From Planctomycetaceae bacterium (GTDB taxonomy: Bacteria > Planctomycetota > Planctomycetia > Pirellulales > Pirellulaceae), in contig PAQH01000082.1 of NCBI GenBank assembly GCA_002709225.1, forward strand, positions 1 through 44,076: a stretch of 44,076 nucleotides of DNA. Reading direction: 5' to 3'. Below the pieces are notes generated by a model. The model was given only the letters and a program-made list of their open reading frames with translations. It ran no database searches and had not been told where the DNA came from. This document shows positions 33,309 to 42,464 of this stretch, piece by piece. The translations under genes and the position numbers were made by a program. How positions within the stretch are numbered: the first letter of the stretch is position 1; the number at the start of each line of letters is the position of its first letter.

Positions 33309-36300
33309 TTATTGTGGACGAGCTGCTGCATCGTCGAGAGTTGACGATGCGTCAACCGGTTGTTTCGCTGTCGTGATGGAATCTTTGCCGAGTAGAATAG
33401 CTAACCCACCGAGCTGTTCTTGAGTTGCCGCGAGTTCTTCGAGTTGCCGAATTTCCAGATCGCTCAATTTTCCGTAGCGTTGTTGGCGCGATGCGAGGTT
33501 CGCGGTTTGCTTGAACACGGTTCGTTGCCAGGACTGCAAAAGACGTAATTGCGATCTTGTTTGACCTCCGCGCTGGGTCGCGTTCCTCGCTTGCTTGGTA
33601 GCGGGTCTGGTTGCAGTGGTTGTCGCAGTTTGGTCAGCCGAAGTCAGATCGGTTTCTACGGCTGCGATTATCTCTGCCAAAGCATTGAGAATCTGTAGCT
33701 GTACCGATTCGGACGATTGCAGTTTTTCAAGGGACGTCGTTGGCTTGAAATACTCCGCCACCTGTGTCATTTGGTTTGTGATGTTCTGCAGGCGTGCTGA
33801 AAAAACCGGCAAGAGAGAAGGTTGCTCTGCGCGGGTGTCTGTACGCAGTCTACGTTGCGATCGCAGCAGCGTTGTTAGAGTGCTTTTCTGCTGTTCAGAC
33901 CAGGAGTGTTGTCGGACATAGGATGTCAATAAACGTCGAGTTTGCGCCAGGATCTCTGATTGTTTGGTGTGACTTTCTCGCAATGCTCCCTGTAGTTTTG
34001 TGCTCCAGCTAGTGGCGGAAAGGTGAGGTGTGTTTTTGAACGCCTGTCGCAGCTCTATCTCTGCTTGTTTCAAGAGCCGGATTGCCTCTTCCGCAGCACG
34101 ATTTGCGGCCGATCGTTCGGCTTGGTCCAGTGCGTCACACACTACTTGCATTTGGTCGGCCGCAAGGGAAACCGTTGCGCTGGGCTCAGTGATCCCGGAT
34201 TGTTCGAGCCGTTTTCCCAGTGCACGTGCGCCACCGCCCAGGATCCGCTGGGAAGTTGACAACGCCGTCGGCGCATCGATTACCCGGGTACTCAAGCGGT
34301 TCCGGACGTCTTGCTGTTGTTCTGTAAGTTGGGTAAGTCGTTGTGACAACTGTTGGTGCGCTCGCGCTGTGTTCAGAACTTGATGCGGTCGTTCTTGCAG
34401 AAGGAGCTGGAGTACTTCCTGGATCCGTTGCAGCGCGAGTTGTTGTTGTTGCGAGGATCGCCCCACCTGGTTTTGGCGCAAAGCAACCGAACTCGCCAAC
34501 AGCAGTGCGTCGATCTTATGTCTGCGACCCGTCCGCAACGCCGCTTGCAGAGTGCTGCCTTCGGAACTACTGGCCGTTGTTGTTGCGAGATAGGTGTGTT
34601 CCATATTGACAAGCAGTCGCTGATAGCGGTGTACGAGGTTAACCTGACGCCTGCTGAGATCATTGACTTCTTTTCCGTCAGAGTCACTCAACGAGTGGCT
34701 TGTATTTTCCAGTAAGCGTCGTTCGCGTTGGTGTGTAGCTTGGCGTAGTGCAGTCTGTTGTTCCATAATGTGTCGTAATTGGACCGACAACTTGAGGTAA
34801 TTCTCTCGTTGGACAAACTCATTCTGGATGGAAGTTAATGAGTGGATGATGGACGCCTGGTGCTGTTGCGCCTGAGTCAGCAAGGAGGTCGTGTCTGCGC
34901 CGCTGTTTTCTTCAGCAGCGGTCTTGATTGCGGTAAGAATAAGCGTGCGGATCGCAGGAAGTTCTTCCACCGTTATTTCGTTGATTCCGGTCTGCCATTG
35001 GCTCAACAGCTTTGCGGTTTCCGGATTCACGATCCGGTTGATGCGTATGTGCTGTAAGATGGTTTCGATTCGGGCATTTACGCTGCCCTGATTGCCGTTG
35101 AGTTGGCCGGCGATTTGCCGTTGTCTCAATTCGATTCGTTGCAGCTCATCTATATCTGTCGTAGGTTCCTTTGCCGTACGTCCGAATGTGCTTGTCAGTA
35201 CGTCGAGCTGTTGACGGAGCGCCCGTTGAAAATCAAGTATTTTGCTTAGTTCGTTCAGCACCTCAGCGCGTTGAAGGCGAAGCAATTGTTCCAGTTCAGC
35301 GATCGAAATAATGGTGAGACGAATCGGCGTGCTCTGCCCTTGTTGGGGAAGATAATCTGTTGCGACAGCGTTGCAGGTCAGAGTATCGCCTGCGGTAAGT
35401 TGCGGAATGGACGCCAGATTCCACGTATGGGAAATATTTCGAACGTCTGCCGCACTCCTGCCAGATTCAAGGTTTGCCAAGGAACGCTCGGCGGCATCTT
35501 TCGAGACCTGGGACGGGCCACGCTGCAGGTACACTTTCTCTTCTGTATGCGTGCTACCGTTGTTGTGGTACTGCAAAAAAACATCGCGGACTGCCAGATC
35601 TTCCTTGATCATCACCTGCAAGGGCAATTGTGCCAAAGTAGTTACCCGTAGGTCCTCGACAGTAGTCGTCAGCGTTGCTGTGGGGGGGGTGTCAGGAATG
35701 GCTTGAACTGAAAACCGTGTATCTTCACCACCCTGAATATCGGTTTGGTCAATAAGTTCAAACCAGAATGTTCCTGTCTGTTTTACGGTCCAGGGGAGTT
35801 CAGAGGTGGCGGGTACGACGAAAACGTGTCGTTCCTCATCGAGGTGGGTCCAAATGTCGAAAGGCAGGTCATGGGCTGCGGAGCGCAACGTCACATTCAT
35901 CAGAGGTTTGTTGGAATATGCACCGATTTCGATGCGCGTACCAGCGACGGCTCGGATTGTGCGATCCGTTGGTTGGCTCGGCCAGCCTGTATAGGCTGGC
36001 GGGTGGAGCCGCAGCAGAAACGACTCGATTCGTGGTGGATCGACCACGTGAACCGTTGACCAGTCCATTGTGTAGTCGTCACCGCCCGTAGCGCGGAACT
36101 GTACAGGCTGTGTGATGTTCTTCAAGTGAAAATGTGCAGGACTTTTCTTGACGTGAATGGTTTCTGTATGGAGCTGGGCTGAGTTGTCGCCAACGTATCT
36201 GTATTGCAGCGCGACCTGAGATGGCAATGCGCCATTGCGGTCGACCAGACTTAACTCCAGATCATGGCCGTGTGCAACCTGTTGTGGCGGATCTTCAAAC

Positions 36301-36899
36301 TGCAGTACATGTAGCCTTGGCCATTCTGTCGTGCTCCAGGGAAGAAGTAGCCGTTTCATGGCGAGGTGTGAAGTTTGGGAATACGCTAGACAACCCAGCG
36401 TGACGGGGACCACCAAGATGAAGGTAGCAATGGCTGTGCGCCGTGATCCGGTGGTATCGACGCAGGCGTTGATATTGATTTCGTGGAGCATGTCGGCGGT
36501 TTCTTCGATCACCGCGTTTTGCAAGTCAGTGGTCTGCTGTGTGGCATCGAGAAATGCCAGCGCACTGGAGAGACGATTACGTAAATCGGGAACGCGCGTT
36601 TCTATGTGGTAGGCAGTTTCGACGAGCGTTGGTCTGTAGACCAGAGTGGGGCGCAGAAAGTGAGCACTACCCCAAGTAGCGGTGACCAGGAACAGGATCG
36701 TGCTAGTAAATCGTAGGCTTGGATCTTGAAACCGGATCAAGAAATCCACGAATCCAAGCAGCAGCACAGTCCCTGTTATGAGTACCAAGTAATTGCTGAT
36801 ACCTTGTACCCATAATTGCCGTCGCACCTTTTGCTGAATCGCAGTGATCGCCTGCCTCAGACGTTGCGGTGCTGATTTGTTTTCTGGAACGCGGTTCAT
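33309..36899 (-). CDS. DUF4175-like large membrane protein
   Basis: Predicted 1196 residues. Three membrane helices lie near the N-terminus: about 39-58 (LVLITGTVLLLGFVDFLIRF), 64-82 and 155-172. Between them is a motif region ETAYHIETRVPDLRNRLSSALAF. After that comes a beta-rich segment with DPPRIESFLLRLHPPAYTGWP, a pattern conserved in DUF4175-type proteins, followed by a very long Gln/Arg/Thr-rich helical region with predicted coiled coils (LRLQRAEVLNELSKILDFQRAL; many LxxLxxQQ stretches). Much of the chain probably lies outside the cytoplasm. The biochemical role is unknown. Its strong Gln/Thr/His content fits the C/A-rich coding strand of this region. It appears to be the core of the operon. 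Confidence 0.82.
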   Translation of the reverse strand: MNRVPENKSAPQRLRQAITAIQQKVRRQLWVQGISNYLVLITGTVLLLGFVDFLIRFQDPSLRFTSTILFLVTATWGSAHFLRPTLVYRPTLVETAYHIETRVPDLRNRLSSALAFLDATQQTTDLQNAVIEETADMLHEININACVDTTGSRRTAIATFILVVPVTLGCLAYSQTSHLAMKRLLLPWSTTEWPRLHVLQFEDPPQQVAHGHDLELSLVDRNGALPSQVALQYRYVGDNSAQLHTETIHVKKSPAHFHLKNITQPVQFRATGGDDYTMDWSTVHVVDPPRIESFLLRLHPPAYTGWPSQPTDRTIRAVAGTRIEIGAYSNKPLMNVTLRSAAHDLPFDIWTHLDEERHVFVVPATSELPWTVKQTGTFWFELIDQTDIQGGEDTRFSVQAIPDTPPTATLTTTVEDLRVTTLAQLPLQVMIKEDLAVRDVFLQYHNNGSTHTEEKVYLQRGPSQVSKDAAERSLANLESGRSAADVRNISHTWNLASIPQLTAGDTLTCNAVATDYLPQQGQSTPIRLTIISIAELEQLLRLQRAEVLNELSKILDFQRALRQQLDVLTSTFGRTAKEPTTDIDELQRIELRQRQIAGQLNGNQGSVNARIETILQHIRINRIVNPETAKLLSQWQTGINEITVEELPAIRTLILTAIKTAAEENSGADTTSLLTQAQQHQASIIHSLTSIQNEFVQRENYLKLSVQLRHIMEQQTALRQATHQRERRLLENTSHSLSDSDGKEVNDLSRRQVNLVHRYQRLLVNMEHTYLATTTASSSEGSTLQAALRTGRRHKIDALLLASSVALRQNQVGRSSQQQQLALQRIQEVLQLLLQERPHQVLNTARAHQQLSQRLTQLTEQQQDVRNRLSTRVIDAPTALSTSQRILGGGARALGKRLEQSGITEPSATVSLAADQMQVVCDALDQAERSAANRAAEEAIRLLKQAEIELRQAFKNTPHLSATSWSTKLQGALRESHTKQSEILAQTRRLLTSYVRQHSWSEQQKSTLTTLLRSQRRLRTDTRAEQPSLLPVFSARLQNITNQMTQVAEYFKPTTSLEKLQSSESVQLQILNALAEIIAAVETDLTSADQTATTTATRPATKQARNATQRGGQTRSQLRLLQSWQRTVFKQTANLASRQQRYGKLSDLEIRQLEELAATQEQLGGLAILLGKDSITTAKQPVDASSTLDDAAARPQ

Positions 36900-36971
36900 G
36901 ATTGAACGTCCACTGTCACGTCTAAGGAAGTGCTGTTGGCGAGAGCGCCCACCATCGCACCTGTCGCCGGT

Positions 36972-37922
36972 TTAGTGGGGGCGTGGAATCTTTTGACGCG
37001 CAAAAGCGGTGGACATATTGCGATAGCAGGTGACAGCTGCCACGACGGGGTCATATCCAGGCTGTCTCCAGACGGCACTACTGACTTCACAGCAGACGTC
37101 GCCTCGATAACCGCCTTGAAAGAGCAGCGAGAGCAGCTGGTCATAGTCCATATTGCCGCTTTCGCCGGGTAATACAAATGTAGTGGCGTTACCCTTCCGG
37201 ATCGTATCCTTTACCGCGATGTGCGCAATATAAGGGAGTGCTGTCGCAACCGTGTTTTCCAGAGTCATGCCGCGAAACGCATAGTGACTATAGTCGTAAA
37301 CCATCCGGATACGGGATTTGTTCCCCAGTTGGTTGATGAGCCAGACCGCTTCTTCTGGACGAGACATTCCTCCGCCACGGTGAGGTTTGATTGCAATCAA
37401 GGCATCTTCTTTTTCAGCGAGTTCATGCCAATCGATCAAACGACGCAAGAACAGGTCTTTGACCTGTCCCCATTTTCCGCTCCCCAAAACCGTTTGAATA
37501 AGGGGTGTTGTTTGGGGCGCGAGTGCACGCCCCAAAGCGGCTACTTGTTTAAGACGTTCCAGTCCCTCGAGGTGCGCTGCGTCTTCTGTTGACGGATGCA
37601 GGTTCTCCATCAACGCAGTCAATGTCAATCCGTGGGCAGCGAGTAGTTTGCGGAGCTCTCTGCGTCTTTGTGGCGACATATTTGTGGGCGTGGCATCCCA
37701 GTTGGGGGCGGTCATCACCTCGAGTCCATCGTAGCCGATACGTGCTAACGTTTGGATTACAGTCTCCAGCTTCAATGTGCGCGTACCATAGGTACCAAAA
37801 CTGAGCGTGATATGCCCTTGGGGTTTTACTTGTCTTGCGGACTTCACGGAGCCAACTCCAGAAATCCCTAACCCAACAGTTGAGGCAGCGCGTAACAAAT
37901 GGCGGCGTGTGATCGGCTTCAT
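36972..37922 (-). CDS. Tat-exported sugar phosphate isomerase/epimerase-like TIM-barrel protein
   Basis: Predicted 316 residues. The start at MKPITRRHLLRAAST is supported by GGAG seven bases upstream and gives a twin-arginine signal; the frame runs open to 38081 but without signals. The AP_endonuc_2/xylose-isomerase-like barrel (PF01261) shows RIGYDGLEVM, LTLTALMENLHP, LIAIKPHRGGG, RMVYDYSHYAF, YIAHIAVKD and DVCCEVSSAV, including acidic and His positions expected for the divalent-metal site. Such enzymes isomerise or epimerise sugars; exported members in planctomycetes may act on keto-sugars. It lies 72 bases before the DUF4175-like gene and 195 after the receiver gene. Confidence 0.87.
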   Translation of the reverse strand: MKPITRRHLLRAASTVGLGISGVGSVKSARQVKPQGHITLSFGTYGTRTLKLETVIQTLARIGYDGLEVMTAPNWDATPTNMSPQRRRELRKLLAAHGLTLTALMENLHPSTEDAAHLEGLERLKQVAALGRALAPQTTPLIQTVLGSGKWGQVKDLFLRRLIDWHELAEKEDALIAIKPHRGGGMSRPEEAVWLINQLGNKSRIRMVYDYSHYAFRGMTLENTVATALPYIAHIAVKDTIRKGNATTFVLPGESGNMDYDQLLSLLFQGGYRGDVCCEVSSAVWRQPGYDPVVAAVTCYRNMSTAFARQKIPRPH

Positions 37923-38117
37923 GAGAGTGCTCCAGACGGTTTCTCGTGATCGGGTCGCGCTTCGATTAAAGGTGACCGGCAGCTGATTTTCAAGCCACAG
38001 TAGGACATTGTCTAATGCGATACGCCGTAACAGTGCCGTGCTCCGCTCTGGATTCAATACAGCGCGAGATCTTGTGAGCAACCTGGTATCTGTCTGGCAG
38101 CGAATACTTGTTCTACG

Positions 38118-38525
38118 CTAGGGAAGCGTCGAGGTTCGGTGTGGCCAATCGTACGTTATTCGCATTGCACGGTTGACGACGCCTGTAATCTCGGCGCAGC
38201 TCACAGGCTTGTGTAATGTCGAAAACGCGTCCAGTTGACGGGCCTCCTCCGCTAACTCGTCATCCATTTTTGCGGAGAGCAAGATGCACGGAAGTCGTTG
38301 GCCGAGCTGTTTGACTTGGCGAATCGTCTCCAATCCACTCAGACGCGGCATATGCATATCAAGTACGATGAGATGCACTGGCTGGGTATCGATGATCTGC
38401 AACGCTTCTTCACCATCACTGGCGAGTAATGTATGAAATCCACGTGGTTCAAACACCGATCGTAATGTCTCACGGAAGCCGCGGTCATCGTCCGTAATCA
38501 GGAGAGAGGGGGTTTCCAGTTTCAC
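38118..38525 (-). CDS. Receiver-only response regulator
   Basis: Predicted 135 residues from a GTG at 38525 that has AGGA seven bases upstream; the frame also allows a TTG at 38555 without a ribosome site. It is a single CheY-like receiver: acidic pocket LLITDDDRGF, phosphoacceptor in LIVLDMHMPRLSG (Asp about 56), the Ser of LLSAK, and the Lys of TLHKPV (about 108). There is no output domain, so it must act by protein contact or in a phosphorelay. No histidine kinase is in the window. It is the first of six co-directional genes, though the 195-base gap after it may hold a second promoter. Confidence 0.9.
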   Translation of the reverse strand: MKLETPSLLITDDDRGFRETLRSVFEPRGFHTLLASDGEEALQIIDTQPVHLIVLDMHMPRLSGLETIRQVKQLGQRLPCILLSAKMDDELAEEARQLDAFSTLHKPVSCAEITGVVNRAMRITYDWPHRTSTLP

Positions 38526-39055
38526 GAGAGGGTCCTGCTGGAAATCAAAATACAAACCAGTTAAACCGCCCTGTAATGAATCGAGTTACACGACTTGGGC
38601 GTTGGCCGCCTATGCTTGCCTGACGAAAGTACTCTGCGCGAACGATTCTTCCAATCTCACAAGCACTACTTCTAGCAAAATCGGGCTAATCATGAAAGTC
38701 AAAACAGAATTTGTCGGGTTTTCAACACGAGGTTTGCCGCTGGTGTGTAGCGCTGTCGTGATTGGTCTAAGGGCAGCACAATTTAGGGCTCAGAACCGGT
38801 AACACCTGGGAGTTTGTTCTTCCGGAGAAGTTTGACAGAACGCGTCGAGGAGAGGACCTGCCAGATCGCACCGGCTAACCCGTTACGCAGCTGGCCGTTA
38901 TAATACAGCAGTTGTCGTAGCCGGCTTGTGTGGAGCACATGGAGGTGGTTGTCGTGAGGTCGGCCGTCGCATGACGCGTCCACAGCCAACCAATGGGCGT
39001 TGGCATACTTGTTTGTTGTTTTTGGATTGGACATAAGTGCAGAGTCTGATCGTCA
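38526..39055. other. Divergent intergenic region
   Basis: 530 bases between the receiver gene (minus) and the GYF gene (plus); promoters for both are expected. A possible 36-codon frame at 38692 lacks a ribosome site. No hairpins or clear -35/-10 pairs were found. Confidence 0.4.
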
Positions 39056-39784
39056 ATGGGTATTCGCTTCGTTTGTGAGTCCTGTAACCGCAAGTTGCAC
39101 GTCAAGGCGTTCTTGGCGGGCAAGCGAGGAATTTGTCCGCACTGTGATGCGCGCGTGAGAATTCCGGAGACAGAGGATTCATCGACAGCGACGCAACTGC
39201 CTGAGCAGCTTGCCGCAGACCCTGTGGTCCCCCCGGATCTCGGTGAAGCGTTGGTAAGTGAAGTAGAGTCAGTCGCGGTCATCCCCAACGCGCATGATGT
39301 GAATGCCAACGAAGTTTCTGCACAGCAGGCTCAGGCGATCGGTCCACCCTCTCTGCCGGCTAGTCAGAATTCAGTCGGTACGGTGGAGGTAGACCCAATT
39401 AATGAAGCGCCCGCTGCGAACTGGTATGTTCGGCCACCGTCAGGCGGGCAATTTGGTCCGGCGAGTGGCGAGATCTTACGGTCGTGGATTCGCGAGGGAC
39501 GCGTGACCGCCGATTCCCTCGTCTGGCGAGAAGGTTGGGAGGATTGGGTCGCTGCCGAGGCTCGGTTTTCCAGTTTGAGCACGCTTCCACAACTATCTAC
39601 CAACCTGCCCGTGTGGGAGGGCCCCCAGACGGAGAGTGAAACGTCGCAAAAGAACGGTGACCGTCTGGCAACACGTACCCGCCGACAGCAATCGAGGTCT
39701 TCGGCCAGTGCAATTTTTGTGACCCTCCTGCTGATTACGTTAGTGCTATTGGGTATCCTGATAGTAGTCTTGATGAATAGTTAG
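39056..39784 (+). CDS. Zinc-ribbon and GYF_2 domain protein with C-terminal membrane anchor
   Basis: Predicted 242 residues. The N-terminus has two Cys pairs (CESC and CPHC around residues 7-30) typical of the small zinc ribbon found at the start of many planctomycete membrane proteins. A disordered acidic/Pro-rich linker follows. The GYF_2 domain covers about 122-165: WYVRPPSGGQFGPASG, LRSWIREGRVTADSLVWREGWEDW, a fold that binds Pro-rich or other peptides. One hydrophobic helix ends the chain (AIFVTLLLITLVLLGILIVVL, about 218-239) with a short tail, so the protein is tail-anchored with both domains in the cytoplasm. The partner is unknown. The next gene begins 100 bases later. Confidence 0.85.
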   Translation: MGIRFVCESCNRKLHVKAFLAGKRGICPHCDARVRIPETEDSSTATQLPEQLAADPVVPPDLGEALVSEVESVAVIPNAHDVNANEVSAQQAQAIGPPSLPASQNSVGTVEVDPINEAPAANWYVRPPSGGQFGPASGEILRSWIREGRVTADSLVWREGWEDWVAAEARFSSLSTLPQLSTNLPVWEGPQTESETSQKNGDRLATRTRRQQSRSSASAIFVTLLLITLVLLGILIVVLMNS

Positions 39785-39884
39785 TTGCTTAAGTTCGAGT
39801 ACGCAGCATTTGACCGTTGCGAAATTGGATCGTTTCAAGTCAATGACAAACCGTTGTTTGCGAGCACGCTGAGGAACACCCATT

Positions 39885-40427
39885 ATGAAACGTCTACCAA
39901 TGTTTTTGGTTTTGGGATTGGTGGCAACTATTGCCCATTTGCCTGTATCAACGAATGCCGCCGAGAAGAAGAAAATTTCGCTAGCCAAGGGGAAAATCAC
40001 TCTGAAAGCGCCGGACAAGTGGATTCCTAAGAAGCCCAAGAGCCGTATTCTCGAATACGAATTTGCCGTACCGGCAATCAAGCCCGACCGTCTGGACGGT
40101 CGCGTTACCATCATGGGTGCCAGTGGCGGGGTGAAAGTAAACATCGATCGCTGGAAAGGACAGTTTCGTAATCCATCTCGCAAGCCGAAAGTTGAAAAGG
40201 GCAAAGTTTCTGGTCAAACGGTGCATTTTGTGGACGTTGTGGGAACGTACTTGCCACCTCCGTTCACCCGCGAGAAACAGATCCCTAAAGCACGCATGCT
40301 CGGTGCGATTGTCGAGACGGAGAAGTATGGCTTGCAGTTCATCAAGCTGTATGGTCCCGAGGCGACAATCACGGCCCATGAAGCAGCTTTCAAAGCGATG
40401 CTGAATAGTCTCATGGTGGCGAAGTAG
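39885..40427 (+). CDS. Small exported protein of unknown function
   Basis: Predicted 180 residues with GAGGA nine bases before the ATG. MKRLPMFLVLGLVATIAHLPVSTNA is a clear signal peptide with cleavage after NAA or nearby. The mature part is basic and predicted beta-rich: KITLKAPDKWIPKKPKSRILEY, GRVTIMGASGG, VHFVDVVGTYLPPPF, LGAIVETEKYGLQFIKLYGP, ending in a helix (AHEAAFKAMLNSLMV). This arrangement (W near the start, the T-Y-L-P-P-P-F loop, a final MLNSL helix) recurs in planctomycete exported proteins, but I know no function. No partner gene is obvious. Confidence 0.8.
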   Translation: MKRLPMFLVLGLVATIAHLPVSTNAAEKKKISLAKGKITLKAPDKWIPKKPKSRILEYEFAVPAIKPDRLDGRVTIMGASGGVKVNIDRWKGQFRNPSRKPKVEKGKVSGQTVHFVDVVGTYLPPPFTREKQIPKARMLGAIVETEKYGLQFIKLYGPEATITAHEAAFKAMLNSLMVAK

Positions 40428-40798
40428 TCGGTACTACGGGAAAACGCCTTGGATCCGACTAGGCCTTGTTCTGGGGTTGGTTCTGCCGAGGAGTGGCCTT
40501 CTCATGACGCGCTCATCACAGTGGGTTTCGATTCCGGATCTGTCTGGCACGCGTTCATTGCTTTACAGATGTGTACTGTCAGGTCTGTAGAGTTGTTGGC
40601 CCCGTGACGGCTTGCTGACAAGCTGTTCGCTAGTTTTGCGTAAATGAAGCGAAGTGCGCGGTGCCTGCGTTCGGCTGCCTCGCGGACGCGATTTCAGACA
40701 TCGGCCTTGACGGGAGCTGGCAATCCTGGCAATCTCCGCGCCCTGTCCGCTTTTCAGGCGGGTAATCAATCTTGGGCGTTAATTGCGGATGACATGCC
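40428..40798. other. Intergenic region
   Basis: 371 bases between two plus-strand exported proteins. Short overlapping frames show no start signals or motifs. No terminator hairpin with a T-run and no clear promoter were found. Confidence 0.4.
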
Positions 40799-41407
40799 GT
40801 GGCTCGAAGAATTTCAGCGTTCTTGGCTATGACAATGGCCCTGTTGCACATTGGTTGTGGGGCCCCGACAGCGGATTCCAGTGGGGAAATACCCGCGGAA
40901 CAGGTTGGTCAGGTGGAATCGCCACAGGCGGTAGCGGTTGATTCTCCGGGGCAGGCAGTGAGTCTTTTCTTGGAGGCATTACGTGACAGTGACGAAGCAC
41001 GTACTGTCAATTTGATGACCTCCCAAGCTCGTAAGGCGGTAGATTCGAGTGAGCGAGTGAGTTTTGGATTGCAGGACACCCAGGGAATTGAATTTCAAGT
41101 TGGTGAAACTCGGTATTTGCCGGGCAAGCACAAGCGAGCTCACGTGGATGTCTGTTGGGATGGAACGGACGTCGTGTTTGCTTTACGTGAACAGGAGAGT
41201 GGCTGGCGTATTGCCGGATTCGCGGCCCCGTTAGTACCCAATGGACGCCTTGAATACCTCAATTTTGAGGATCCCACTGAGATGCTTGCCAAGATCAGTT
41301 CGCCTAGCGTAGAAGAAGTATCAGCAGGTGCTGATGTGAGTGAGCGGTCTGACCGAGTGGAACAAGCCAACGCGCCGCTCCGTGATGCAACCGGTTCACG
41401 TAGGTGA
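40799..41407 (+). CDS. Hypothetical lipoprotein
   Basis: Predicted 202 residues from a GTG with only a weak GGAT upstream. The signal MARRISAFLAMTMALLHIGC ends in a lipobox (Cys 20). After a linker, residues 50-160 look like a small alpha+beta fold: SPGQAVSLFLEALRDSDEARTV, LMTSQARKAVDSS, RAHVDVCWDG, VVFALREQESGWRIAGFA. This layout (repeated helix, then strands ending in a W-R-I-A-G-F strand) resembles NTF2-like lipoproteins, though I cannot assign it firmly. The C-terminal 40 residues are acidic and probably disordered. Confidence 0.78.
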   Translation: MARRISAFLAMTMALLHIGCGAPTADSSGEIPAEQVGQVESPQAVAVDSPGQAVSLFLEALRDSDEARTVNLMTSQARKAVDSSERVSFGLQDTQGIEFQVGETRYLPGKHKRAHVDVCWDGTDVVFALREQESGWRIAGFAAPLVPNGRLEYLNFEDPTEMLAKISSPSVEEVSAGADVSERSDRVEQANAPLRDATGSRR

Positions 41408-41922
41408 CTGGGGCCGCTGCGATCGCAGGATTACTGTGTGGGGCAGGCGACCAGAGTGGCCTCACTGCGAAATGCGCTACCAGCAGCGGGCCTTGGCAAT
41501 CGCTACAAAAGTCGCTGAGCCGGTGCCGCGGTCCTATCAACCTACGGTCCGCGCGGCGACGTCCAGCGTATCTCTGGAACAGCTCCCCGGTTTACCCGCA
41601 GTAATAAGACTGGCTCCTCGATAATACTGGCGCGATTAGACGCACAGGTGTATTGTATTGATACATTTTCGGTCTGTCGGGGCGCTGCAAAAGCGAACGC
41701 TTGACACGAATTTACGGTTTTTGCAGGTGTGGTCTGGAACCGAAATAAATGTTGTAAGTGACGGTTATTAAGTTACTTAACTATGGTGTTTTATCCCTGC
41801 TGAAATTGGATTTTGCTGATTTTTTGCCGTGTTGTCAGACTCTCTACGCAGTTGGCATTGGGTTTGCTTCTTGGACATCTATCAGAATGAGCTCCTGCAC
41901 CTTTTTCGGAGGAGATAGAGAA
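41408..41922. other. Intergenic region
   Basis: 515 bases, AT-richer towards its right end. It contains a perfect palindrome TTAAGTTACTTAA at 41768-41780 and a TTGACA at 41701-41706 with no matching -10. Frames here, including the 5' extension of the small gene from 41758, have no start signal. Confidence 0.4.
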
Positions 41923-42117
41923 ATGGCCAGGATCAAACGTGAAATCAGTCAGGCGGAAATTGCCTGGAAAACAGCTCGCATACGTTCTGGGTGGTCCGAG
42001 CGCGAGCACCGAAAACGGGCAGGGCTGGTGTTACAACGTTGGTTGCCACCATTAGTTGCGCAGGTTGATATTCAAGACGAAGATCAGGCTTGGTCGCAAA
42101 TCCTCGAATCTTATTGA
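41923..42117 (+). CDS. Small basic protein of unknown function
   Basis: Predicted 64 residues. The ATG at 41923 is preceded by GGAGGAGA, one of the strongest ribosome sites in the window; the frame runs further upstream to 41758, but that part reads like noncoding sequence. The product is rich in Lys, Arg, Glu and Trp (ARIKREISQAEIAWKTARIR, SEREHRKRAGLVLQRWL), predicted mostly helical and soluble, with no signal peptide. I do not recognise a family. It could be a nucleic-acid-associated or regulatory small protein, but nothing in the context shows this. Confidence 0.6.
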   Translation: MARIKREISQAEIAWKTARIRSGWSEREHRKRAGLVLQRWLPPLVAQVDIQDEDQAWSQILESY

Positions 42118-42464
42118 GCTGCATTACCTGTTAGTCTGGCGCAATAGCAGGCCAGGCGCACAACAAACGGTAGTTCATTTTCTGGTGGCTGGCGGCCGAT
42201 ACCGTCGCGGTACCACTGATCGACCCGTTTGGATCGCGATGTACGATCAGGGGCCGGGTGCTGCCCAGCGGCGGTGTCTCTCGCCAGCCCGGTGTTTTCT
42301 GTGCAACGTAACTTTTCTTGCGCAGGCAAAGGCGGCATGCAGCGATCTATGGAGTTCCTTGGCGGAAGTCGAAAACGAGCTTTGCTCGAAGCGCTCCAGC
42401 GCGCGGCGCAGCAGGGTGCGATTCCCGCTTCGTCGGTTTGGTATGGTGTAGGCGCTTGCTCTAA
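42118..42464. other. Convergent intergenic region
   Basis: 347 bases between the small basic protein gene (plus) and the thioredoxin-fold gene (minus), both ending here. Frames on each strand lack start signals and have unlikely composition. No strong terminator was recognised. Confidence 0.4.

Noticed and set aside
38602-38802. 66-codon plus-strand frame, or its 36-codon internal version
   Set aside because: No Shine-Dalgarno and no conserved-looking motif, although a very small protein cannot be excluded.
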